Shown: one piece after another, positions 1 to 12,286 of the stretch
Position numbering within the stretch: the first letter of the stretch is position 1
Layout: every line of letters begins with the position of its first letter
Source: Athripsodes cinereus
Lineage: Eukaryota; Arthropoda; Insecta; Trichoptera; Leptoceridae
Direction of reading: 5' to 3'
Length of the DNA: 64,000 bases
Assembly: GCA_947579605.1 (NCBI GenBank)
Contig: OX388317.1
Coordinates: forward strand, 19,549,384-19,613,383
Made by a program: the position numbers and the translations under genes
Notes under the pieces: generated by a model
What the model was told of the DNA's origin: nothing
The model's input: only the letters and a program-made list of their open reading frames with translations
The model's database searches: none

Positions 1-1411
1 TTAATTGAAGTTTAAGTAAGATGTAACAAAAATGACAATAAGTTTGAGAAACAAAGACAATAAAATATATTTCAAATATTTAAATAAAAAACATTAATAT
101 TTTATGATATAATTACTGAAATAATATTTTAAAATTGTCTTGGGTTGATAATTTAAAGTTTATAGGAATATTTATGTTAAAATAAAAAAATGTGTACATA
201 CTTAAAAAAAATTTAAAAACATTTTAATTAAAATCTACACATTCTCAGGCCCGATATTTTAATGTGCTCTTTGGGTGACCCTTAACTCGATTTATTATTA
301 ATCTTTTATATGATGAACAATAAAATTCAACGTACCAATACCATAAACAATAGAATGTTGTAAAGGATAAATAGATCGATCATCACAGATACATACTTAC
401 TAGCCCTTGCATCTTAGTACCAATTTTCAATATTAATGATACCTAGAAGTTTGAAAATAATGATAATAATAATAGCTCTAATAGACATTGTTGTCCCAAA
501 TACACATATACTATACACACAACCGCGCAGAAAAATACGTTTAAGTATACAGAACCAGCAGAAGAAATAAAAAATGTTTGGTATTCTAGGTCCGTTTATG
601 TAACAATGCCTTTAGTCATGTCAACTATAGGCCTAACACCGAAATATTTAATAAATAATTTACAAAAATTAGATACAGGTAACGGTAAATTTTGAAATTA
701 AATTCAAAATTTTGTTATAAAAAATGCTTATAATATTGTTAAAAAAAATTGAAATCAGATATTTCAGTCACAATGCTGGGATTTTGAACTCGCGTTTTTA
801 GCCTAAACCATTGATATCCTGTTTGGCGGTAGGTGAATTTGGTCACCAATTTGGCGGTAGGTGAGATAGGATGGATGTCACCAGTTTGGCTGGTGTGTGG
901 TGTAGCCACTAGAGCCTGATGCTGGCTGAGACCTTAATAAGATCTGACTCCAGAGATAATAGTCAAGATAATATCAGAAGGATTTTTGAGTGAGAAAACA
1001 GACGGTAGGAGGTAAGTTATGCTGGCCGCAAGTTGTAGCCTGTTGTGCCAGTTAAGACAACTCTCGTTCATCAAGCAAGGACTCGAACCCTGTAATTGAA
1101 GGTCTTTGAGTAATCATATGCTAGATAGATGCTTATTGACGGTCAATGAAAGAGTCTTGAGAATTGTACTTACATGTATTTTACACTAATATATTTAATA
1201 GACGATAAGTATTTACAGTTGATTATAATTATACTAAGAATAAAAAGATCGCGAATTTACGTTGCGTAATGTTGAACTGTATACCTACGCTGCAGGTTAG
1301 GGGAGACGACTGAAGGTCGCCCCCGTGTTGTGCGTCGGAGTTGTGTAGCGGTGTTTCTAATGCGCAGGCGGCTATGAGTTGTCACAAGTTTGTGTTGAGA
1401 ACAATTTAAAA
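1..1411. other. gene-free AT-rich stretch
   Basis: I see no coding region, RNA gene or complete mobile element here. A more G+C- and CpG-rich patch at about 1261-1380 contrasts with the flanks. The hAT element that follows sits just downstream of this patch. Confidence 0.5.
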
Positions 1412-1419
1412 TCTAGAAG
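1412..1419. repeat. hAT target site duplication, left
   Basis: TCTAGAAG is repeated exactly at 2739-2746 on the far side of the element. Confidence 0.9.
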
Positions 1420-1595
1420 CAGAGATGTGCAAAATACTTCCAAAAAAGTATTTAAATACAAAATACAAATACTTTTGAATTTTTGTATTTCAAATACAAA
1501 ATACTAAATACTTTTTCAAAATGGTATTTAAATACAAAATACAAAATACGTATTTTCAAAATACTTTTTTAAAATACCTTTTTAAAATACTTTTT

Positions 1596-1671
1596 AAATT
1601 TGAATGTATACCTTTTATGTAATTGTTTTTTATCAATGTACAGTAAAGAATGAATAAATAAATAAATAAAT
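1596..1671 (+). mobile_element. LINE 3' tail fragment with (AATA)n end
   Basis: The segment ends in CAATGTACAGTAAAGAATGA followed by AATA repeats. The same stretch occurs inverted at 18125-18215 and, more diverged, at 47865-47910, so it is the 3' end of a LINE family. It lies inside the hAT element. Confidence 0.65.
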
Positions 1672-2209
1672 TAGATATAGCATTGCTTGCAGACAATTGA
1701 TGAATACCATTGATGAATGAAAAACTGGACAAGAGTATACATAAATGGAGAAAGGGTTGACATGATTCGATATATCATTGCTTGCAGACAATGAGGATGA
1801 GCCTTAGGAAGAACTGTCAAAATAGAAAAAAAAATTAATTAAGTCATGACAAAAAGTACCGTTGTTAGAAGAGATAAGCCGAAAATTGTCATAAATGGAT
1901 TGAGTATCATCAAGCAGGTAAGAGAATTCCTGACTTGGGCTGCAAAATAAATCAGAATGGATAATCCAAATCTGAAATCGTATGGACTACTTTAACATCA
2001 TATTATATACAGGACTGCTCCAAACTCTTCCTTATCGTCTTCAGATGGTTTTTAATGTTGCCTCCGGATCATTTACAGAGAGAATAAGAGCTGCCACATA
2101 ACTTCACTACTAAGAAGTCTACACTAACTGTGAGTCCTAGAGATAGTAGTGTTTAAACTGTCTCACTGTCCACAAGGCAGCAAACCACCCGCTGAGCTGT
2201 TCCGCTGAC

Positions 2210-2400
2210 GAAAATGTGTGGCGAAGGCTGTGATCAGCTTCTTAAACTCGTTGAACTCAAAAGGGCAAATACCTCTAAATTTGCAGAAAGAAGAAACAGA
2301 GTCGCAGCGTCATCTGCCTGGAACAGATTGCCTCCAGACAAAATTGAAAATGCTACCATTCAGGAGAAATCACAGCGCCCTTGAGATGGCCATGAAACAT
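2210..2400 (+). pseudogene. LINE ORF2 C-terminal remnant inside hAT element
   Basis: In the frame starting near 2218 + 1 the translation contains a basic stretch followed by a 'WNRLPPDKIENA' segment. This resembles the W-x-x-LP-x-x-I/V pattern near the C-terminus of many non-LTR retrotransposon polymerases. It is short, 5' truncated and has stops downstream. The family assignment rests on this motif alone. Confidence 0.35.
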
Positions 2401-2738
2401 TAAACGGCGTCATGTATAATTTGTTCAATCATCATTATTATGTGTGTATATCTCAAACATGGAGTACTCTAATGGAAACGTTGTATTTGTAATTCAACAA
2501 ATTGGCAAAAAAGCTTGCGTACGCGCATATCAATTAATGGCAGAATTTTGTTTCAAACAATAAAAAGGTATTTTGTAAAAGTATTTTGTGTAAAATACAA
2601 AATACTCAAAAAAAGTATTTCAAATAAAATACAAAATACTTTTTACAAAAAGGTATTTGAAATACAAAATACAAATACGTATTTTGTATTTTGTATTTGT
2701 ATTTTAAATACTTTTATTTCAAATACGTCACATCTCTG

Positions 2739-2746
2739 TCTAGAAG
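2739..2746. repeat. hAT target site duplication, right
   Basis: TCTAGAAG is the exact partner of 1412-1419. Confidence 0.9.
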
Positions 2747-4250
2747 TATATAGCCAGTGGCAGCCGCATCCTGTATAAATTTGTTTTTTTTCCGGGCATT
2801 AGATTATTTAGTTTTTATGTCATCGTGACTGGTCATACAGAGACTTTTCTGGTTGTATAACGCTGCAAAGCGTAGATGGCAACATTGCAGCCGCGTTAAA
2901 TAATCCACTGGTGACTGGTGGTCCTTATCTTTGGAGGTCCCACTATCAATCTCTCACTCAAAAATCGGTATAAAATAGTTGCAACAAAGCAACTTAACTG
3001 AATTTCAAAAAAATAATCTAGTAAATGTGGAATTAATATGGTCACCCTGAGTGCATGTAAAACATCGGGTCTTACAAGTTTTTAAATGAACTGTAACTTT
3101 ATAATAGGTATCTACATACCAACTATTGATAAAAAAAATAATAAATTGTTGAAATATATTGTTGTAGATGTAATTTTCCAAGTATTATTATCAAATTGTA
3201 TAATATAAAATAAATAAATGTTTATCATTAAAAAACATATTATTAAAGTAATAAAACTATATACACCTATAGGTATAATTGATTTTAGGATTATGAATAC
3301 GAATTTATTTAATTAAGGACAATAATTATATTATATTTATATAATTAAATATATTATGTAACTACTTGTTATGGAAATATAGCATTTACATTTGAAATTA
3401 TTATGTATATGCATTATTATTATTGAAAATATAACAAACTCTATTGGGACCAGAACAGCTTTTGGCCAATGCGATCCCAGAGAGATACTAACCTTAATAA
3501 AAAATAAAAACTCTACATGTTGTATCTATGTATTGATTTTTATGAGCAATTGTAAGATTTTTTTGGCATAATGAAATATTCAATCCAATTTTTTTCAAAA
3601 AAAGGAATCATACTTGTTTAACTGGCTAGAACTAATTTTTTGGCTTGATATATTTAATTAAATAATATTATTCATAAACTATTCATATTAAAAATAATTT
3701 ATAAAAGAATATTTTTAATGAAACAAGTACCATTATTTTCATTACATACTTTATAAATATTATTGGAAAATATTTGTTTACAAATTTTAAATTAAAACAC
3801 CAATATTTGCATTTGAGGTTTACATATAATTATATAATTTAACCGCTTGATTTAAAATGCAGTGTGTATTGTATTTTTTTTTTGGTTTAACAACAAAAAA
3901 ACGATAACAATAATTTTTATCTACCTATTTCATTTTCTTATCTGTTTGGTTTTTCAATTGTTTATAAGTTTATTGTTTTCTTATCGAATATTTTTGAAGT
4001 AGGTAAGTACCAATCGTGTGCGGTTTTATGTTTTTGTCTTAAACACATAAGTGCATATTGAATTGCAGTTGATTTCAATTACTCGCAAACGAGTGAAAAT
4101 TCTCTCGTTTTTGCTAGCAGAATAAATAATAGAACAGATTAAAATCATTATTGAGCTATATTTTGTGTTTTCAATACTTCAATTCGACATCTCAAAAAGG
4201 AAAGTAATTTATTTTACATATATCTATTCATACCATTGATGGTCTGAACT
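2747..4250. other. gene-free AT-rich stretch
   Basis: Nothing here can be supported as a gene or defined element. The sequence is very A+T-rich with many short stop-ridden frames. Confidence 0.45.
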
Positions 4251-4269
4251 ATGATTTTTTGTTGATGGA

Positions 4270-4725
4270 GATGACGCTCGTTAGCCTACATGATGTTGTT
4301 CGATTTCCTTACACTGAAGAGAATAGTGACTGGTTCTCTAAATTGCCCAAAGTTGCTTAGCTTAGTAAACTTGCGTGTCCCGAGTCGTAACACCAGAAGT
4401 CAGGCATTGTTCTATGCTGCGGGATCATCATCCAATTATATCTATTATTCATCGATGAATCGACTCCATGTAATAGGGAATAATTACAGTGAGATTGATA
4501 TTTTCAACGATTCGGAGTACACTGTGAGGAGATGTGCTGTGAGCAGATTTATTCGAGGGTACATGCTTTCCGTTGAGAATCCCCTGTAGTTACTATTGTC
4601 ATGTTTTTGTATTCATTGTCACGTATGTGTTGATTGTGTTTGTTTCAAGTGTGTTTTTGTAAGTTATTGTACTTTAAAGGCTATTCAGCCGTATATTATG
4701 TTAATAAATAAATAAATACAACACT
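4270..4725 (+). pseudogene. LINE (jockey-like) polymerase C-terminus plus 3' tail
   Basis: The 99-residue open frame at 4290-4589 contains 'NLRVPSRNTRSQALF', a later asparagine/tyrosine-rich stretch and 'DIFNDSEYTVRR'. This is the usual ending of jockey/CR1-type reverse transcriptases, where a short basic 'P-R-R' block precedes 'DIF'. A 3' UTR follows to about 4725, ending in AATA repeats. A diverged second copy at about 16840-17275 shares the tail. The fragment is 5' truncated, the normal outcome of LINE insertion. It is not a host gene. Confidence 0.65.
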
Positions 4726-4739
4726 TTGATAACAATACA

Positions 4740-5980
4740 ACGCAGCCTCTTAATTCATACTTAGGTATTACTAGAGATCACTCAAACATCAAAGGAAAAC
4801 ATGGGGAACACATAACTTAAAAGCTTAAAACAGCCATAATTTGAGATGTCTAGTTGTAGTATTGAGCCCACGATATGTCATCCACATTTTATTAAGATGA
4901 TTTTAGGATAGTGGACAACTTGCTCGCTAACAAGCGAGTAAACATTAATTCAACCCTAAATTGTGTGGACAGATTATGTATATTTTTTTTATGGTTATAT
5001 TTGAGTTAAAGAATCGACTGAAGTGGTTGAAACTCAATAAAATTAAAAGAGAATGTATTAATATTTATTAATATTTTTTTATAAATTATAATTTTCAGCA
5101 GAATATTCAGGAACTAGCTTTCGAAAATACTACTGTATTGTACACCTATCAAAGTTAATAAATTAAATTGTAATATATATCTAGGTGCGTGTTAGTATGA
5201 ATTTTCTTTCACCATGACAATAATGATTGACAATATTATTAGTTTTTTTTTGTTGTTGTTTGTAAATAATTAAATATATTTAAAACTCTTAACATTATGA
5301 AATTATTACTTATAATAAAATAAATTAAAGTCTTCCGTTTGTTTAACATTTTTTACGAAAATGAATGTGTAGCGTAATATATTATATTTATGTGCTAATT
5401 ATATTGTAACTTATATTGTTAAGACAATATAACACATTATAATTAACCAAATTACAATTAAGTTAACCATATTATTTAACAAAATTAACCAAGATGTTAA
5501 AAAAAAATCTAGATGAATAATTAATAATAATTGGTATAAAATGTATCAAAAAATAAACAAAAAAAAATGTATCATTCAAACTCTCATTTTCAGCTTTGCG
5601 ATATTTGAAAATACTTTGTTTTTTTTAAAATATTGTTTCCCTCAAATTTTAAATATTCAATGGCGTTTCTGTTGGAAAAATAGAAACTCAAAATATTTCA
5701 CACTGATTATACAATCAAAAATAAAATGTGAAAAAAAATCCAGTTCGAAATTAATTAGGTATGTATGTTACATTCAACAATATGAATTTAGAACTCATAA
5801 AATAATACTTTCTATTGGTATTTTATATTCTAACTGTGAAGGATAAAATCAACAATAAAAAAGTATAATAATTCTAAGGTTTGTACATTCGCAGAGCGAA
5901 AATTCATACTGATGACATTTTACTTAAATTACACAACACAGTTCATTTATTTTTCACTCAGACATATTTTAAGTAGATAA
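4740..5980. other. gene-free AT-rich stretch
   Basis: No feature recognised. The 101-codon open frame at 5541-5846 has low-complexity Lys/Ile/Phe composition and no motif, as expected by chance in DNA this AT-rich. Confidence 0.45.
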
Positions 5981-5982
5981 TT

Positions 5983-6281
5983 ATATCGACATTTTCAAGA
6001 AAACTAAACAAGAAAAAACAAAAGTTAATTCTCACTGTTTTATTTTATTTTATAAATATATAAGCACAAAACAGACAATAACTACATAAATAAAGTAAGA
6101 AAAAAGGTTAATCATTCACAAATCAGCTATCATCCAATACCATGCGCCACAATTAATTTTAAAAAGATAGGTACCTAACATTCCGGTCATCTCAACATGC
6201 CTACATTATACACAGTCTCGCTCGCTGTTCGACATTAACTTTTGTTTTTTCTTGTTTAGTTCTCTTGAAAATGTCAATATA
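5983..6281. mobile_element. inverted-repeat (MITE-like) element carrying LINE-tail DNA
   Basis: Arms of about 44 bp (5983-6027 and 6234-6281) are near-perfect inverse complements, both containing GTTTAG...CTTGAAAATGTC. The 200 bp between them match another locus at 61617-61792, which is a dispersed LINE-type tail in minus orientation. Either the tail inserted inside a short palindromic element or the palindrome formed around it. No clear target duplication was found. Confidence 0.55.
6034..6232 (-). repeat. dispersed LINE-like tail, copy 1
   Basis: It shares the blocks AAAACAGACAATAACTACA, 'gccacaattaatttt' and 'cctaacattccggtcatc' with 61617-61792 in the same order. A 'tttatt' end suggests a minus-oriented retroposon tail. 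Confidence 0.6.
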
Positions 6282-6284
6282 TCT

Positions 6285-6795
6285 AATGTGACGAAAGCGC
6301 TCGAGATTTTAAATGAATCTAAGTGAAAAATTAACTTTTTTGTACAATTACAATTAAAATAAAATATCATCAATAAAAAAGGATCTTTATTTTATTCTTT
6401 TAGAATTAATAACCTTTTAAATAACTGTGAATTCAATATTTAATCTACATATTTTTAATTAATTATTTTGAAATAACGTTTGCCTGTTGTATCTACTTAC
6501 ATATCGTCAAAACACATTATGTAACTAACAAAAAACATATCTTTTTTCTTCCACATATCCCAAAAATGTAAGAACATTAAATAGCAACTGTCTTTTTTTA
6601 TTATGTGAAGAATCATGTTTATTTCTCTGGATTGACTAAAATAAACTTCCTAAAATTTTGTTTAAAATTACTTTAAAGACAATTTATACTTCTACAAATC
6701 ACTCGAATTGGGTGGATTGCCGCAACCGATTAATAATAAAAATAAGTAGGTAGGTACCTTCCCATTACGCTACAGTAAAGAATAAATAAAAAAGT
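6285..6795. other. gene-free AT-rich stretch
   Basis: Nothing recognised. Confidence 0.4.
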
Positions 6796-6799
6796 CAAT

Positions 6800-6980
6800 G
6801 CATTCAATTCAAGTTCTCCGAGGAACCCATTTGACTCCATAGTTAATGTATGTATACTTCAGTAGTACCCATTACACTACATTGTCAATGTATGTATACT
6901 TAAGTTATTCAAGAGTACCCCTTATACTTCATTGTTGACATGTACTTCAAGTTATCCGAGAGTACCCATTACACTACATA
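6800..6980. repeat. degenerate tandem repeat, three ~60-bp units
   Basis: Three successive units contain 'agtacccattacactacat' or a close variant (about 6866, 6914 and 6960), each near 'atgtatgtatactt' and 'caagttatccgag' words. Confidence 0.55.
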
Positions 6981-7019
6981 ATTTATTTTTTGTTTGGAGT
7001 GTGCTTACTTTTTACTGTG

Positions 7020-7150
7020 GCTTGAAATGTTTTATATATTATTTTAATAATTTTTAGTGCACAAAAAATTGACAAAAACATAGAAAGGAACAAATAATTT
7101 AGTGTAATGGGCGAGTTTATTGTAGAAGCACGATATCATCCAACTTACCC
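7020..7150 (-). mobile_element. LINE 3' tail (GATATCGC family)
   Basis: The reverse complement reads TTGGATGATATCG ... ATAAACTCGCCCATTACAC. This is the same 3' region as at 10199, 44105, 46034, 47940 and 62437. No coding part is attached. Confidence 0.6.
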
Positions 7151-8930
7151 AAACTACATACATAAGGTATTAACATACCGATTTGTAACATTTTAATAAA
7201 ATTGTGTTTTTATTAATTGCTGAATTACACAATATGTTTTTAGTGAATTCAACAACAAAACAAATGATAAATGTGATTTATTTATTTGTTATCACATTAT
7301 ATTTTATAATCCTTTTATAATGTGTAATGTTACATGAAATTATTATTCCTATATACCTACATGTATCATGACAATAAATAATTTTAGTGTTATTATTTAT
7401 TGTAATATTCATAAAATACGAGTATGTTATATTATTATCTATTATTATCAATAAAAAATAATTTATCAATTTAATTTGTTTTATTAATTACATACTTATA
7501 TTACAAGTCAGAACTTTGGACCTTTCCTTTCCAATTTGTAAAGACTTAAATCAACAAGGCATATAATTATAAACACTAAAGACATAAATGGAAAACTCAT
7601 GTCCTACATCTAAAAACCTTATATTTACGAACAATTACAAATTATTTGTAAAGCACCGTTTACTCATAAAATAACCTCAAGGGCGCCGTATACCACGTCC
7701 ATCATCCGAAATTTAAGCAAAAAGGTGAGTCTTCCGCCTTCTTCTAAAGCGTTCTCCACTCACCTCAGACCCAGAGACAGCTTAGTAAGTAGGTTGGTAT
7801 GCAAAGAATCAATACACAATAATATTAACAACTATGAATATTCATATGAAATGAAATCCCTCTCCTGCAACTTGGAAAATTAAAAAAAAAAACTCTAAGG
7901 TTGGGTATTTCAATATGCCCTAGCGACAACCGTCATTTTGTTGGCTGCCCTAGTGCCCTTACTCGATGAATTTTGTCTTTCATAACCATTAACCTCTAAC
8001 TGGCACAATTATTTTGCAACAGATTTTAGTCACAGAATGACTCTCAGTTACTGCTATCAACCCCTATGGCTAAATATAATTATTCCTTTGAGACAAACAA
8101 GATTCTGATAAAATAGATAAAATTACCTAGACAAAATGGCCGATAAGTTACACCAAGGGTCACTCTATACGTGTCCTATATTTTGTTGTAAAACTGTTGC
8201 AAAATATTGATGTTTATTTTTATTATTTAATTGAGTCTCAATGCTTCAATGTGCTAATAATTGAGTGACCCATTTTGTGAAATCGACCGGGTCGATTAAT
8301 ATTTTGTCTACTGCATTTTCAGCCTATCACAGCTATTTTTAGCATAAATGTAAAGGAGAGAAAATATATCTGCCAATATTTATCTATCAGCCCTTGTGAA
8401 TAAGTATTTACTTTATTTATTACGCCTTGTATTACTTAGTTTCTTATTTTCAACGACCGAAATACCTTTATAGAACTTTGGCCTCCAAAACAATAGATCT
8501 CCAAATTTTTCTATATTGAGCAGTGGGTTGTCGGTCGGCTTTAGCATGTAGCTCCTAAAGATCTCAGTTGATGTTGTCCAATAGCCTTTAGCTTGGTCTA
8601 CCTAACAATCTTCTGACCTCGAGTATACGCTGCAGAATACATTTCGTCGACCTTTCTTCTCCGGATTCGAGGCCTCGTAAAAATGGAATGGAAAAGACAT
8701 AATGGCAAAAATAAATAGAAAAAACTTTCGTAATGAAATTTAAGGGAAAAACTTGTTTTCTTCCTATTTGGTCCTTAATCAGAGTCTTTAAAAAGATTTT
8801 CAATTTAAGAAAGTGACATTGGAAAGTAATGAACAAAGTCGAACAATTCTAAAAGGTCTATCGGTAAGGAAAGAGGGACTTGATAATCATTCATTGTCAG
8901 TGATACTTTGTGTAAGTAGGAACCTAGAAC
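7151..8930. other. gene-free stretch
   Basis: No gene or defined element can be supported. Reading frames are short and motif-free. Confidence 0.4.
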
Positions 8931-8986
8931 TGGAATGTGTTTGTTGACTAATAAAGCTACGAAATTATGTATGAAATTCATTCCGG

Positions 8987-9180
8987 AGTTGTATAAATTT
9001 ATTAACATATATAAAATAGTATCTATTCAAATTTTAAGATGGATGTGCGGTGTCACAAGGTTTGATAAGATCCGAAATTCATACATTCTTGGGAGTCTGG
9101 GTGTTCAGGATATCTCACAGACTAATTTATATGATGAATTACAGTTTTTTCTTTCATTTACATTTCTAAATAAAAAATAG
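8987..9180 (+). pseudogene. LINE reverse transcriptase C-terminal fragment
   Basis: The translation contains 'QILRWMCGVTRFDKIRNSYI' followed by 'LGSLGV'. The pattern 'LRW-C-GVTR-D-IRN--I-GSL-V' is typical just past the RT domain of RTE/jockey-like LINEs. Both ends are lost. It lies about 80 bp upstream of the broken reading frame at 9264. Confidence 0.6.
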
Positions 9181-9263
9181 TTGTGTTTTATCATGGGTAC
9201 TTAATAGCTTCGGATTGGAACTAAAAAATAAAACTTAATTTAATATTAAAGTACTTTTTGTAA

Positions 9264-10163
9264 GGGGTTCATTTAATAAAAAAAGAATTTATTGAACCAA
9301 ATATAAGCGCTAAAGATTTTTTTAAACCGTCTGAAACATTATGTGATCTACCATCAAACAAGATTTTTTATCGTATATTTGTATCGGAAAGTGGAATACC
9401 AGAAGATAATCCTAATACAGTAATAAAATTATTAATGGATATCAAAGATATTGAATATAGAAACGAGATAGACTTTATACGTATGAAAGACAAAAGGTTT
9501 GAACTCAATGAAAAATACAAAAATCCGTATATTAATATTGAAACTCACCTTGAAAACGGCTTAATTACCATAACGGTCACAGACAATTTTGAAAAATACT
9601 TATTTATTGCTTAAGATGTAACTGAATTATTTTTAAGCGGTTTTTATGAAGAAGCATTGGAGAAAATAGAAGATAACCTGAATAACGTTATTCCAAATGA
9701 TTTGATTGAAATATTGACGGAGAAAAAATCTAAAATTCATAATATAATGGCAAAGAAATTAATTGATGAATCTTGGATGGAAGATAATATATACACTGTT
9801 AAAAGCATTTTTAAGACCGGCTTGAATCACGTGGAAGCTGCAAAGGATTTAAATAAATATGATGAATCTCTTCACTATATTATACTATGAAAAGAACAAA
9901 GAGATTATTCAAAATATTTAGGTGAAAATAACGAAAAATATGGAGACAAATCAACTGATTCATCCTTGGCTCAGAGTTACTATTCCACCGCTCTGGATGA
10001 TTTCGAAGCAGCTATACAAGCATATTGTGCAGAAGGTAAAAAGTATGATATGAGATTTGAAGAAAACGAATATACAGTAATACAGTGTAAACAAAGAACT
10101 CAGATGAATTTAAATAAAAACTCTGTTCTGGAATTGAGTTCAGTAGTTGCGATTCAATTTTGA
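9264..10163 (+). pseudogene. broken ~300-codon ORF of an unidentified protein
   Basis: One reading frame runs from 9264 to the stop at 10161-10163, interrupted only by TAA at 9612-9614 and TGA at 9888-9890. The translated text has ordinary globular composition, mixed charged and hydrophobic, including 'FYRIFVSESGIPEDNPNTV', 'NFEKYLFIA', 'ESWMEDNIYTVKSIFKTGL', 'KYDESLHYIIL' and 'LAQSYYSTALDDFEAAIQAY'. That is unlike the Lys/Ile/Phe noise of neighbouring chance frames. There is no start codon near the 5' end and no intron signal, and no frameshift across 300 codons. I do not recognise the family. The C-terminal half looks helical, possibly TPR-like. The pattern fits a 5'-truncated retrocopy with two nonsense changes. 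A LINE 3' tail starts 36 bp after the last stop. Confidence 0.6.
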
Positions 10164-10195
10164 AATCTATATTGAATATTGAAATAATTTAGACA

Positions 10196-10325
10196 TGAAA
10201 TGGGTTAGTTGGAAGATATCGCTTCTGCGATAAACTCGCCCATTACACAGTATCATTTATTTGTATCACATTATTTCATAACATTGTAATTGTGTATGGT
10301 GCAATAAAATTTATTATTATTATTA
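10196..10325 (+). mobile_element. LINE 3' tail (GATATCGC family) ending (ATT)n
   Basis: It contains GGGTTAGTTGGAAGATATCG, then 'ataaactcgcccattacac', and ends with 'gcaataaaatt' plus ATT repeats. Related tails occur at 7020, 44103, 46030, 47940, 51617 and 62433. It directly follows the broken ORF at 9264-10163, as if both came from one transcript. Confidence 0.7.
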
Positions 10326-10329
10326 AACA

Positions 10330-11540
10330 TATCTCATTTATTTAACAAAATAACATTGAAACCTACACTAATTTGAATTCAACATAAAATTAATAATAAC
10401 ATTTTAAATAACATCAAATAATAATAGCAATAAAATACTTAAGTAAATTCATATTCAAATTGTATTACCTCAACATTATTCGAGTTTATACTCCCATGAT
10501 GTCCTATGAAAATAGTACAATCATAGGAAATCATTTATTATTATAATTATTATGAAACAATCATATGAGGCTTAGAAAAAACAAAGAACAGAGTGACAAG
10601 GAAGGTAACATGGCTGAGAGAAAGGTGCCAGAGACTTGGCCGTCTGATTAAATGGCTAGACCAGTGGTTGCCACCTACTACCCACGGGTGTGTAATTAAA
10701 TAAGCCACTACAACATTAAATTTTTAATAACCTGCCAAGAATGTTTGATGATATTTTTATAAAATTATGTATTCATTGAAAATACAAATAATTAAAAACA
10801 AATTAGGCGAATAAGTAATAATGTTTTTTTATGACTTAATAATTTTATGTGGATAAGTAGGTATATAACTGAATGTCAACTTTTTACACTGTTTTCATCG
10901 AACCGGAAGTGATAACACTCGCTTACTGATGTTCGAAAATCTTTCTGAAAAATTCAAACCAACGTAGCCATATTTTTTTTATAACTTTGTTTTATATAAT
11001 AAATTTTGATTTACACATACATGCTTATATTTTATTTCGTGAAAATAAGATGCATTTTTTTTAACGTTTACCCACTTATCAAATGAAATTTACAAAATTC
11101 AATTTTTTAACCAGTCTCTCAATAAATTGCTGACCACTGGGTTAAACCGTGTTTATAGACCAAATCTGAAAGTAGGTACGGACACATTCCGATAAAATAT
11201 ACCGGGGAACATGCTTGACGAATAGCATTGATGTGATGAAAACAAAAAAAAGTTTGCATACATAGAAATAAGTGGCACTTGATCCTTTATGCCTGTGATG
11301 GGATGTACATATAATATAATTATCTAGATGATACTTGGGACGTGCTTAATAATAGGTTCAAAGTATTACGTGAAAATATATAAAGTTATAGGTACCTTGT
11401 AGAACTTCATAATCACCCCGTAACACTTGCTGCGGTGATTAGGGAGTTAGTAAATTATTGTTTATATGAAATTGTTTAGGTGAACAAAAGATGTAGGTAG
11501 TTGTAACTGACCGAGTCACATATTAATTTATATTTAATGC
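10330..11540. other. gene-free AT-rich stretch
   Basis: No feature supported. Confidence 0.4.
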
Positions 11541-11544
11541 AATT

Positions 11545-11605
11545 TAATGTTTCAGTGTCAAACTCCGGACCTGACACGGCACCTACAGAAGAAGAAGTGT
11601 TAAAT
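11545..11605 (+). mobile_element. LINE 3' end fragment ('agaagaag' tail)
   Basis: The stretch 'ctccggacctgacacggcac' followed by 'tacagaagaagaag' resembles the ends at 31588-31640 and 63890-63940, where a LINE C-terminus precedes the same tail. Confidence 0.5.
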
Positions 11606-12178
11606 ATTGTGAAGCAACATTTTCAACAATTTTAAAGTTTGAAATAAACACTGTCCATTGTTTCATAAACGTGCATACAACGTTACCTGAAACACGCCTA
11701 AACGTTGTAAGCACATTTGTGAAACAACAAAAAAAAAACAGTGTTAATTTTATATTATGTGTTGCATACCTCATCGTTTAATTATAAATGTTGATTGTCT
11801 TTTATGCGAGATTTCGCGTTTTTTTTTATTTATTTTTTTGCTATACAGAGACACACACAGAAAGTTGACAAAACATTCATAAAAATAAGAAAAAAAAGAC
11901 ACATTGATCCGGTCAGGCCAACTCCCCAATTAAACGTGTCTACAGCTTGCACGTTAAAATGAAATTATAAAAAATGTCTTTCACAGGAAACTTGACAGTC
12001 ACACAGATAAAAGTGGAACACCTTATTTTGTGGAGGGACTCCATAGATATTATGAACAGATATTATTTACCTATGCGTTTGAATATCTTCTCTTTGAAAA
12101 AAACCTATGAGAAAACTATAGTTTTTTTGGCTAGATACATTGTTGTTTTACGCACTTAACATAATCATACACATACAC
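11606..12178. other. no recognised feature
   Basis: AT-rich with poly-A/poly-T runs. No coding evidence. Confidence 0.4.
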
Positions 12179-12286
12179 CGCGGTTCGATCCCAGGTGCCG
12201 GCAAACTCCCCTTTCACGACACAAGCTTTTAGCTTACTGTGGAAGGTGTATAAGGTTGTATTTGGGTTTATAACAACCCAGATATA

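Larger units (their letters stand above)
1420..2738. mobile_element. non-autonomous hAT DNA transposon
   Basis: The element starts CAGAGATGTG and ends with its exact inverse, CACATCTCTG. It is flanked on both sides by the same 8 bp, TCTAGAAG (1412-1419 and 2739-2746). An 8-bp target duplication and CAGNGNTG ends are hallmarks of the hAT superfamily. The subterminal regions (about 1430-1600 and 2560-2735) are dense in repeated 'aaatac/gtattt' words in inverted orientation, probably the transposase-binding zone. At 1.3 kb with no transposase reading frame it cannot move on its own. The interior holds a LINE 3' tail (about 1596-1671) and a LINE-like C-terminal coding remnant (about 2210-2400), so it was either hit by or built around retroelement DNA. 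Confidence 0.9.

Noticed and set aside
5541..5846. A 101-codon open frame as a gene
   Set aside because: Composition is dominated by Lys, Ile, Phe and Asn as expected from AT-rich DNA. No motif and no splice context.
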